DNA of 64,000 nucleotides from JANSXG01 sp024743075. Its GTDB lineage: Bacteria > Planctomycetota > Phycisphaerae > Phycisphaerales > UBA1924. The DNA lies in contig CP159477.1 of the NCBI GenBank assembly GCA_042140185.1, positions 620,001-684,000 on the forward strand, in the 5' to 3' direction. The position numbers and the translations under genes were made by a program. Position 1 is the first letter of the stretch, and every line of letters starts with the position of its first letter. The notes under the pieces were generated by a model, which worked only from the letters and a program-made list of their open reading frames with translations, did no database searches and was not told the DNA's origin. Of this stretch, positions 18,201 through 25,715 are shown in pieces.

Positions 18201-18633
18201 TCAGGCGTGGTGGGCGACGGGTGCCGGTCGGTCGAAGCGGACGATGGGTGTGTCGCCGGGGAAGATCGCGCGGTGCGCGCTGCTCAAGGGCGTCGGCGTG
18301 GGCGTCGGAGGCGATGATGAGCAGGTCGGCGCCGGCGTGCGGCGCGAGGTCGGCCGGCCGGACGACTGGGACTCCGGCGATGTGTTCGAGCGGGGCGTGG
18401 TCATCAATAATCGCCAGCGGCTTGAACGGCAGGCGGGCTTTGTCAATTGCGAGGATGCGCTGGGCGAGTTGGCCTGCGCCGAAGAGGAACGCAGTCGGAC
18501 GGGGGGCGTTCGGTGCGCGATCGATCCGCCCAAGCAACGCGCGTACCGCGGCACCCTGACGGGCCGAACGCAGGGCATCTATCGACGCGGCGGCGGTGTG
18601 TTCGAGTGCGATGAGGCGTTCGGTGTTCGACAT
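18201..18633 (-). CDS. Small Rossmann-like protein of unknown function (frameshifted)
   Basis: From the ATG at 18633 the protein reads MSNTERLIALEHTAAAS and then TAFLFGAGQLAQRIL and IIDDHAPLEHIAGVPV, a nucleotide-binding-like first half as found in sugar-epimerase and polysaccharide-biosynthesis proteins. In a CG-rich tract near 18270-18285 the sensible frame changes; the tail AIFPGDTPIVRFDRPAP ends at 18201, 13 nt before the M19 start. One missing base would give ~144 residues. No full enzyme domain is present, so no function is assigned. Confidence 0.55.
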
Positions 18634-19586
18634 GGCATCGGAGTTTTGCGCAGCCCTGAGCTGGCGTAGCGGACGGCCTCGAGAGCGAGCGATGCGTCGT
18701 CGCGGATGGCGGCTGCGATGGCGGACTCAATGACAGAAAGGGCCTGATCGAGATCCCCGAGGGAGGCCAAGTGCTGGGCGCGGAGGAGGCGCATAATGTG
18801 GATGAGATCACCCCGGGCGTGCTCGCCCCAGTACTGATCGATGGCGTCCCAGACGGCGTTGGCACCGGCGATATCGAAGTCGGTCGGCTGCCAGAGCGTG
18901 CCGAGATGGCGATCGATGTTGCCGAGGTAGCGGAAGGCGGTGCTCGCGCCGTCGGGAATGTCGAAGGCTGGCTCGAAGCACTCGCGGAGCTGGTGCATGT
19001 GCAGCGGGAGGTAAAAGACCGTCGCCCACTTGAAATCCTGTTGGATGACGATTGACTTGCCGGGGATGAGATGCGGGCCGAAGACATCGAGGATGGTGAT
19101 GTGAACCGGCCAGGTTTTGGCGGCGTCGATGAACAGGATTTCGATCGGCTCGCGCTCGGGGTAGAGGGCTTCGGTGTGGTCGACGCCTGGCGTCGGCGCG
19201 GGGATCGACATAGGGCGGGTGGTGACGCGATCGCTGAACGCGCGGATACTCCGGCGGAATGCCGGCAGGAACGACTCGCCAGGCGCAGCGATGTGCGTGT
19301 AACGACCCTCCTGGTCGTTGAACATCACGAACCGGTCATAGGCGAGCAGGGGTTGCGTCCATGCCGGGTTCTGCGACAGCCCGTGGCAGAGCGCGAGCGT
19401 GCTGCCGCCGAGGAACGAACCGAGTTCGACGACGCGACCGGCGCCGGAATACTGCGACTTACCGAGCCAGTGGAGGAAGTCGAGTTCGCCGGTGCTGAGC
19501 ATGGTTTCGGCACCGAGCGGGCGCGAAGCGGATCCTCGCTCCAGGGCCGATGGTCGGTGATCACACCGGAACCTCGGCGAGTTCAT
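18579..19586 (-). CDS. Class I SAM-methyltransferase-like protein
   Basis: This 335-residue protein contains VVELGSFLGGSTLALCHGL, a SAM-type glycine loop, and IEILFIDAAKTWPV, matching the methyltransferase_24 / cephalosporin-hydroxylase-like group that modifies small molecules or glycans. An internal ATG at 19502 would remove 28 poorly conserved residues and the overlap with scoB. The last ~20 residues are low-complexity and overlap the start of the next gene by 55 nt, so a hidden frame error near the 3' end is possible. The substrate is unknown. Confidence 0.65.
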   Translation of the reverse strand: MNSPRFRCDHRPSALERGSASRPLGAETMLSTGELDFLHWLGKSQYSGAGRVVELGSFLGGSTLALCHGLSQNPAWTQPLLAYDRFVMFNDQEGRYTHIAAPGESFLPAFRRSIRAFSDRVTTRPMSIPAPTPGVDHTEALYPEREPIEILFIDAAKTWPVHITILDVFGPHLIPGKSIVIQQDFKWATVFYLPLHMHQLRECFEPAFDIPDGASTAFRYLGNIDRHLGTLWQPTDFDIAGANAVWDAIDQYWGEHARGDLIHIMRLLRAQHLASLGDLDQALSVIESAIAAAIRDDASLALEAVRYASSGLRKTPMPCRTPNASSHSNTPPPRR

Positions 19587-20235
19587 CGGCGACGAGGATC
19601 TCTGCTTCGGTCTTGGAGAGGACTTCGTCCTTGGTGACGCCCGGGGCGAGTTCGATCAGGCGGAAGCGCCCTTCGCCACCCGCGGCTTCGCGATCGAGTT
19701 CAAGCACGCAGAGGTCGGTGATCACCATGTCCACGCACTTGAGGCCGGTGAGGGGGAGAGAGCACTCGGCCTTGATCTTGGAATCGCCGTGCTTGTTGGT
19801 GTGTTCCATGACCACGACGACCTTCTTGACGCCGGCGACGAGGTCCATCGCGCCGCCCATGCCCTTGATCATCTTGCCGGGGATCATCCAGTTGGCGATG
19901 TCGCCGGTCTGGGAGATCTCCATGGCACCGAGGATGGCGATATCGATGTGACCGCCGCGGATCATGGCGAATGAGTCGGAAGAAGAGAAGAATGCGGCGC
20001 CGTCGCGTGCGGTGATGGTCTGCTTGCCGGCGTTGATCAGGTCGGGATCGAGTTCCGATTCGGTCGGGAACGGGCCAATGCCGAGCAGGCCGTTCTCGGA
20101 TTGGAGCCAGACATCGATACCATCGGGGATGTGATTGGCGACGAGGGTGGGGATCCCGATGCCGAGATTAACGATGAAGCCGTCTTCGAGCTCCTGCACG
20201 GCGCGGATGGCGAGCTGGTTGCGGTCGAGCGGCAT
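19561..20235 (-). CDS. scoB: 3-oxoacid CoA-transferase, subunit B
   Basis: Subunit B carries the catalytic glutamate of succinyl-CoA:3-ketoacid (or acetate/acetoacetate) CoA-transferase. It is visible in SENGLLGIGPFP, with further family blocks NLGIGIPTLVANHIP, GGHIDIAILGAM and GKMIKGMGGAMDLV. The 224-residue length fits subunit B alone. GGAGG 8 nt upstream selects the ATG at 20235. The partner subunit A, normally immediately upstream, is absent: the preceding gene is on the other strand. Subunit A must lie elsewhere, or the locus has been rearranged. Confidence 0.9.
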   Translation of the reverse strand: MPLDRNQLAIRAVQELEDGFIVNLGIGIPTLVANHIPDGIDVWLQSENGLLGIGPFPTESELDPDLINAGKQTITARDGAAFFSSSDSFAMIRGGHIDIAILGAMEISQTGDIANWMIPGKMIKGMGGAMDLVAGVKKVVVVMEHTNKHGDSKIKAECSLPLTGLKCVDMVITDLCVLELDREAAGGEGRFRLIELAPGVTKDEVLSKTEAEILVADELAEVPV

Positions 20236-20372
20236 CGGTGGTCCTCCGGCTGAGTGGGCGAGGGCGTCATCGTACTCCGACATCGGAGGGGCCGACAATG
20301 GCGGGGTCTCCGGCCGGGGCAACTCTGTACAGCGGTCGGGGCGGGGTCGTCGATAGAGGAGGCATGAGTCCC

Positions 20373-21245
20373 ATGGGAACACAAGCGAGGTACGACTCGC
20401 GACGGCTCGGTTTCTCGCCAGACCGCGGTGCGGATGTGGCCAAGCGGGCGCGAAGCCTGATCGACTGCATCGAGGTGCTCCACCCGTTCGCGGAGGCCCT
20501 GGGCATCTCCCTAGAGGCCGAGTCTTACATGGAGCACGCAGAGCGGCTGGCCCAGGACTTCACGCTCCCGGACTGGCCTCAGGGACGGATCAACCTTGTC
20601 GAAGCAGCGGTGCTCGACCTGTTCGTGCGCGCGATCCGGCCCGAGATTGTGGTGGAAGTTGGGGTGGCGTCGGGAGTGTCGAGCGCAGCGCTGCTCAGCG
20701 CGCTCTCGACGATCGGGGCCAGCGACGGGCCGCGTTTACACAGTTACGACATCATGACCCGCTGCTACTTCGACGAGAGCCGCGCGGTCGGTGAGGCGGT
20801 GCAGGAGATGGTGGCTCGCCTGGCCGGCGACCAACTGCTCAAGCGAGGCGGCGCGAGAACAGCAGGGGAGCAGTTGCCGAACGCAAGCGTTCGGCTGGCA
20901 TTCATCGACGCGAACCACGGCCATCCCGCCCCCGTTGCGGACCTGATCGATCTGGGGCCCTGTCTCGCGCCGGGAGCGTGGGTCCTGCTGCACGACATCC
21001 GCCTCAACCGCGCGATGCTCGAGCGAGACCCCGCGAGTGAGCGCGCTGTCTACGGACCGGAGGTGCTTTTCGACGGCTGGCCCGGCGAGAAAGTCCGCGG
21101 CGTGCGGTTCAGTTCGAACATCGGCGCGATCCGGGTTGATCGGCCCGACGAACTGACGCCTGATCACCTCGCCGCGATCATCGATGAGCCGTGGGAGCCA
21201 ATCGCCGATTCAGCACACGTGCGCCGGACGGTCGGCAGGGCGTAA
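20373..21245 (+). CDS. Class I SAM-dependent methyltransferase-like protein
   Basis: The 290-residue protein has VVEVGVASGVSSAALL (SAM loop), LHSYDIMTR and VRLAFIDANHGHPAPVADL, followed by GAWVLLHDI, the pattern of methyltransferase_24 proteins. AGGAGG ends at 20362, only one base before an ATG at 20364 but 10 nt before the in-frame ATG at 20373, so the latter is the better start. It is divergent from scoB and convergent with the pullulanase gene. The substrate is unknown; it belongs to the same broad group as the minus-strand protein at 18579-19586. Confidence 0.7.
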   Translation: MGTQARYDSRRLGFSPDRGADVAKRARSLIDCIEVLHPFAEALGISLEAESYMEHAERLAQDFTLPDWPQGRINLVEAAVLDLFVRAIRPEIVVEVGVASGVSSAALLSALSTIGASDGPRLHSYDIMTRCYFDESRAVGEAVQEMVARLAGDQLLKRGGARTAGEQLPNASVRLAFIDANHGHPAPVADLIDLGPCLAPGAWVLLHDIRLNRAMLERDPASERAVYGPEVLFDGWPGEKVRGVRFSSNIGAIRVDRPDELTPDHLAAIIDEPWEPIADSAHVRRTVGRA

Positions 21246-21257
21246 GTCTCCGATCGC

Positions 21258-23849
21258 TCAGTCTCGTTCCAGCAGGAACACCGATGCCGAGTATGGCGGC
21301 AGTGCCATGCTCCCACGGATGCTGCGAAGCGGCTTCGTTCCGGCGTTCTGATCGTCGACGAGGACCGCCCATTGTCCGGTTCCGAGCGGTACAGACAGTT
21401 CGCGATTCGTGCCGTTGTAGATGACCTGCAGTTGATCACCGGTCGCTTGACAATCAAGCGTGAAAGCGATGACGGCGTCGGGCGTGCCCTCGGGGAATTC
21501 GCGCCAGCGGAGTGATTCGCGCACATCGGCTCGATCGCTGAGTCGCAAGACCGGATGGGCGGCGCGCAGTTCGATCAGGCCGCGGATGTAGTCGAAGGTG
21601 TCGTGGTATTCACCCTTGCGCTGCCAGTCGAAGAGGTTGACCTCGTCACCGGCGTTGTACGAGTTGTGGTTGCCGCCCTTGGTTCGGGCGAAGTCCGCAC
21701 CGCCGTGGATGAACGGGACGCCCTGGCTGGTCAGAACGATCGCGTGCGAGAGTTTCTGCATCGCGCGGCGCTGTTTGTCGGTGGCGTTCGGCTGCGTCAA
21801 GACGATCTTGTCCCAGAGCGTAAGGTTGTCGTGGGCGGATGCGTAGTTGATGGTTTCGGTAGGATCGTCGGTGAAGTCGTCGATCGCGCCCATCACACCT
21901 CGCCGGATGGAGCCGGTGTCGCCGGCGGGGCCCGTCGCGAAGCCCTGCGCGGTGCCGTCGAGGTCACCGCGGATCGCGTTGCGGAGGTGGTCGTTGAACA
22001 CGGCGATCCCCATGCCGCGCTGAGCGCCCTTGGGGAAGTAGATCGGTCCGCCGCCGGTCCACGGTTCGCCGTAGATGGTGGCGTCGGGTCGCACGCTGCG
22101 GATGCGCTGCACCCACTCGCGGACCGAATCGGGCTGGTGCGTGCCGAGCAGGTCGAAGCGGTAGCCGTCGATGTTGTACTCGCGTGTCCAGTACTCGAGC
22201 GAGTCGGCGATGTACTTGCGGGCCATCGGGCGCTCGTCGGCGATGGAGTTGCCGACGCCCGCGTCGTTGCGGAGCGAGCCGTCGATCGTGGTGCGGAAGT
22301 AGTAATAGGGGACGGACTGGTCGAAGGGGGACAGTTCGTAGCTGGTCGAGGTGTGGTTGTAGACCACATCGAGGATTACACGGATGCCCGCTTCGTGGAG
22401 CCCGGCGATCGCGGCCTTGAGATCCCGCATGGCCTGCAGCGGATCGCCCGGATCGGTCGAGTAGTTGGACTCGGCCACATTGAACAGTGCGGTCCAGTAG
22501 CCCCAGTTGTACTGGTCGAGCGGCGCGGTGAAGTCCTGCACCGGGAGCAGGTGCACGGCGGTGACGCCGAGTTCTTCGAGGTGGTTCAGACCGGTCTGGA
22601 CGGTCCGGCCGTCGACCTCGACGGAGCCGCGATGGGTCAGTCCGGCGTAGGTGCCTCGAAGGTCGGCGTCGAGCGACGGATCCGCGATGGAAAAATCGCG
22701 GACGTGGATCTCGTAGATCACCTCGTCGGTCGGGCTGGCGATCTGCGGCGGTTCGAATCGGTCCCAGTTGTCCGGATCGGTCCGATCCGGAGCGACGACC
22801 ACAGATCGAAGGCTGTCCGTCGTGGCCGCCAGCGAGTGGATGTCGGCGGTAACTCGATCCACGCCGTACGACTTGAACCAGTACTGGTAGGTCATGCCGT
22901 GGAAATCGCCGGTGACCGCGGTCTCCCAGACGCCGTTGTTTTTTCGTTCAAGCGGAACGGCGAGGAACGGCAGTTTGGAGTCGGGCTTCTCGAACAGCAG
23001 CAGGTCGACCGAATCCGCGACCGGGCTCCAAGTGCGGAAGGTGGTGGACTCGGGGCTCCAGATCGGACCGAGTTCGGCATCGAGGGCGGTGAAGCGGTCC
23101 TCGGTGAGCACGTCGCGTGCGAAGACGGTCGTCGCATCCATATCGGGCGGGTTCAGACGGAGATGCCCGAGGTGTTCCTCGTCGACGGGGCTGCTGAGCC
23201 TCGCGGCATAGGTGACGCCGCGCGACGGGTTCGCGTCAGCCTCTTCGATTGAAACGATCTCGTACTCGACCGCCTCGCCGCGTCGGTTCTCCAGCACGGT
23301 TCGGCGTAATGTGCTCTCATCGAGCGCGGTACTCGTGGTGAAGTGGATGAGATCGGAGGAGTCGAGGAACGCGCCGAAGATGCGGGCCGAGAGGTCGACG
23401 GACGCGGGGGTCAGGAAGACGCGCTCGTTGCCCGCGACGAGCCAGACTTCAGTCACGCCGCCGCGACTGATCCGTGCGAAGCGGTCGCGGTCGACATCTT
23501 TCGCTCTCCACTCTCCCTCCCGAACGATCATTCCGATCAGTGGGACGGACTCAGGGAGCACGAGCGTGGCGTAGCGAGAGAATTCGGTCTCGCCGGTGAA
23601 GTCGTACCGCTGACCGGCACCGCCGTCGGGCCATGCCCAGAGGTTCCAGTCGGCGTACTCGCCATCCGGCCGGTGGTAGTGCACGATCACGACGCTCTGG
23701 TCAGGATACTGCGAGGGGTCGATGCTGTCGGCGACTGAAACCGGCGCCGGCGCAGCCGTCGCGAGCGGGTTCAGCGAGAGCACGCAGCACGCCGCGAGCG
23801 TGATGGCGAATAGATTGGTCAGGCGTTGGCGCAGCGAGTCAAAAAGCAC
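21258..23849 (-). CDS. pulA: Secreted type I pullulanase (GH13)
   Basis: This debranching enzyme hydrolyses alpha-1,6 links in pullulan, starch or glycogen. The ~863-residue protein has a signal peptide, an N-terminal PUD/CBM41-like domain (IVHYHRPDGEYADWNLWAW), a CBM48-like region and a GH13 catalytic domain. The type I signature YNWGYW is near residue 445, the nucleophile Asp in GYRFDLLG near 565, the acid Glu in YGEPWTGG near 594, and the transition-state Asp in SAHDNLTL near 675. An upstream ATG at 23873 exists, but AGGAGG lies inside that extension and sits 5 nt before the GTG at 23849, so GTG is preferred. The ribosome site is buried in a perfect hairpin. Confidence 0.9.
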   Translation of the reverse strand: MLFDSLRQRLTNLFAITLAACCVLSLNPLATAAPAPVSVADSIDPSQYPDQSVVIVHYHRPDGEYADWNLWAWPDGGAGQRYDFTGETEFSRYATLVLPESVPLIGMIVREGEWRAKDVDRDRFARISRGGVTEVWLVAGNERVFLTPASVDLSARIFGAFLDSSDLIHFTTSTALDESTLRRTVLENRRGEAVEYEIVSIEEADANPSRGVTYAARLSSPVDEEHLGHLRLNPPDMDATTVFARDVLTEDRFTALDAELGPIWSPESTTFRTWSPVADSVDLLLFEKPDSKLPFLAVPLERKNNGVWETAVTGDFHGMTYQYWFKSYGVDRVTADIHSLAATTDSLRSVVVAPDRTDPDNWDRFEPPQIASPTDEVIYEIHVRDFSIADPSLDADLRGTYAGLTHRGSVEVDGRTVQTGLNHLEELGVTAVHLLPVQDFTAPLDQYNWGYWTALFNVAESNYSTDPGDPLQAMRDLKAAIAGLHEAGIRVILDVVYNHTSTSYELSPFDQSVPYYYFRTTIDGSLRNDAGVGNSIADERPMARKYIADSLEYWTREYNIDGYRFDLLGTHQPDSVREWVQRIRSVRPDATIYGEPWTGGGPIYFPKGAQRGMGIAVFNDHLRNAIRGDLDGTAQGFATGPAGDTGSIRRGVMGAIDDFTDDPTETINYASAHDNLTLWDKIVLTQPNATDKQRRAMQKLSHAIVLTSQGVPFIHGGADFARTKGGNHNSYNAGDEVNLFDWQRKGEYHDTFDYIRGLIELRAAHPVLRLSDRADVRESLRWREFPEGTPDAVIAFTLDCQATGDQLQVIYNGTNRELSVPLGTGQWAVLVDDQNAGTKPLRSIRGSMALPPYSASVFLLERD

Positions 23850-23851
23850 AC

Positions 23852-23873
23852 ATGCCTCCTTTTCAGGAGGCAT
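23852..23873 (-). promoter_or_regulatory. Hairpin sequestering the pullulanase ribosome binding site
   Basis: On the minus strand the arms ATGCCTCCT and AGGAGGCAT are perfect complements (9 bp) around a GAAA loop, a GNRA tetraloop in RNA. The 3' arm is the AGGAGG Shine-Dalgarno of the gene and the hairpin ends two nt before its GTG. Folding should block initiation, so it is a candidate thermosensor, protein-binding or translational control element. Confidence 0.65.
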
Positions 23874-23913
23874 GGTAGGTCAGTCGGTCCAATTGGTCAG
23901 CAGGCGATCTGAG

Positions 23914-25545
23914 TTATGGGCACGGTACGCCGAACGCGCTCAGCACGATGTTCAGGTCGAGCAGGTCGATCTGGTCATCGCCGTTGACATCTCCGACGAC
24001 CCCGGACTGGCCGAAGTTCGCGAGCACCGCGTTGAGGTCGGCGAGATCGACCATGCCGTCACCGTCGGCATCGCCGAGGCAGGGCACATCGAGGCCGATC
24101 GTGGTGAACGTGGCAAGCTCTGGATTCCCGTAGCGGGTTGCGCCGCTCGGGCTGACGGCCTGGACCTGCCAGTAGTACGTGGTCGCCTCGTCGAGGTAGT
24201 TCGGCGGCAGGCTGATCTGGGTGTTCGAGGTCTCGAAGCCGTCTACGACGGCGCCGATGAAATCAGGGTTATCCGCGACCCAGATCGTGTAATACCAGAC
24301 GTTCTCGGCGCTCGCCCACTGCATCACGGGGTTGCGTTCGACGCTGTCCGAATCAGGTGCCGGGTGGAGCAAGTCGAATTCGCCGGGCGGCTGCGGCTCC
24401 CCCTCGCAGCAGACGCCGAGCGGGTTCGCCAGCGCGTTCTGGAGATCGGGCTGCAAGATCGAAGTCCCGTTGTTCGCACCGCCGCCGGAGTTGCATCCAG
24501 CGTGCGTGTGTATACCGATCGCGGCTCCAGTCGACTCCAGGATGACCGGGGACCCCGAATTTCCACCGGTCGTGTCCGTGCTGTAGGAGAGCCGCGTGCC
24601 CGAGTTCAACGCGAACGGGCCCACATGGGTCTTCTGGACCGAGTTCCACGTGCCCGGGACCGGCGGCGAAACCGTGCCGTAGCCGGTGATGCGGATCTGC
24701 TGGCCGCTCACCGGCGGCGGCGACGCGAGCGTGAACACCTCGCCCTGCGCATCCGCCGGACGCAGGCCGGTATTGCTGTTGGGGAAGGCGCCAAAGTAGG
24801 CCCAGTCGTTGCCAATGCCCTGTCCGCCGTTGGACTGCATTGAGTTCTGATCGACCGGGTACTGGTCGTCGGGGTGCGGGTTGTTCCACGATCCGTTCGG
24901 GTTCGAGAGCGGGACGTTGAACTGCACGACCTGCGAGCCGTTTCCGGTGCAGTGGCCAGCGGTCAGGAAACAATTGTTGCAGTCGTCGATCATCCACGCG
25001 GTGCAGCCGATGGGAGCGAGGCGAGCGGCACGGGGGTCGTTCGAGAGCACGCGATCGTCGACGCTGCCGCAGATCGACCGCTGGACTTCCGCCGGCACGC
25101 CGGCATCGGGTCCGGCGATGAACTCGCTCATCCGAAGGGAGTTGATGCCCGAGGCGCCACGCGCCACGATCTCGATGAGTACCGTGTCGCCGTTGAAGTA
25201 CGCCGACGAGTCCTGCCACTGGACGAGTTCGATCGGGTCGAGTTCCTGCACCGCGCCGTCGAGCAACGATGTCAGTCGGAGGACGCTGTGCGTGTCGGAG
25301 CCGGCGGCGCCCGCGAGCTGGACATCGTCGAAGTGGAGGCGGATCCATGCGGCGCCGGGTTCGTGCACGTGCGTCTCGAAGATGACGGTGCCGGCGTCGC
25401 GCCCTTCGGAGAACACGAAGCCGGAATCGATACGCGCGTCGACCGGCGTGCCTCCAGCCGGGGCGGGCAAAGCGTCCTGAGCGAGAGTAGCGGAAACTGC
25501 GGTCAATCCAGTCGCCACTGCGGCGATCAAACTCGTTATGCGCAT
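23914..25545 (-). CDS. Secreted trypsin-like serine protease with C-terminal dockerin-like domain
   Basis: The 543-residue protein has a signal peptide ending near LAQD, an N-terminal region of unknown fold, a chymotrypsin-fold protease with the triad His in TAGHC (~196), Asp in GNDWAY (~247) and Ser in TGGNSGSP (~329), a fibronectin-III-like module (~400-485), and a C-terminal dockerin-like pair of calcium loops (~488-543, ADGDGMVDLADLN and VNGDDQIDLLDLN). The dockerin starts with Cys and the protein ends CP. GGAGG 8 nt upstream supports the ATG at 25545. It probably acts at the cell surface or outside, upstream of the pullulanase on the same strand. Confidence 0.85.
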   Translation of the reverse strand: MRITSLIAAVATGLTAVSATLAQDALPAPAGGTPVDARIDSGFVFSEGRDAGTVIFETHVHEPGAAWIRLHFDDVQLAGAAGSDTHSVLRLTSLLDGAVQELDPIELVQWQDSSAYFNGDTVLIEIVARGASGINSLRMSEFIAGPDAGVPAEVQRSICGSVDDRVLSNDPRAARLAPIGCTAWMIDDCNNCFLTAGHCTGNGSQVVQFNVPLSNPNGSWNNPHPDDQYPVDQNSMQSNGGQGIGNDWAYFGAFPNSNTGLRPADAQGEVFTLASPPPVSGQQIRITGYGTVSPPVPGTWNSVQKTHVGPFALNSGTRLSYSTDTTGGNSGSPVILESTGAAIGIHTHAGCNSGGGANNGTSILQPDLQNALANPLGVCCEGEPQPPGEFDLLHPAPDSDSVERNPVMQWASAENVWYYTIWVADNPDFIGAVVDGFETSNTQISLPPNYLDEATTYYWQVQAVSPSGATRYGNPELATFTTIGLDVPCLGDADGDGMVDLADLNAVLANFGQSGVVGDVNGDDQIDLLDLNIVLSAFGVPCP

Positions 25546-25650
25546 CGTCGGATCCTCCGAGGTCTTCAAGCAAGGTACCTCGGTTCAGAGGCGGCGCAGG
25601 ACGAAATCCGGACCAGAATCGGTTCGGGCAGGGGGTCGCGAAAGGCGCAT

Positions 25651-25683
25651 AGAAAACGCGGCCCGGCCTGAAGCCGGACCGCG
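25651..25683 (-). terminator. Rho-independent terminator
   Basis: On the minus strand an 11-bp stem with one mismatch (arms 25673-25683 and 25657-25667, 5-nt loop) is followed by a TTTT tail at 25656-25653. It ends the transcript of the large reprolysin-like gene, 33 nt after its stop. Confidence 0.75.
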
Positions 25684-25715
25684 CGTGCGTGGGTGAGACT
25701 CTTATCGGCCGGGGT

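Noticed and set aside
21555..23252. A 565-codon plus-strand open frame over the pullulanase gene
   Set aside because: It is an antisense shadow rich in Val, Gly and Asp with no motif. The catalytic residues are all on the minus strand.
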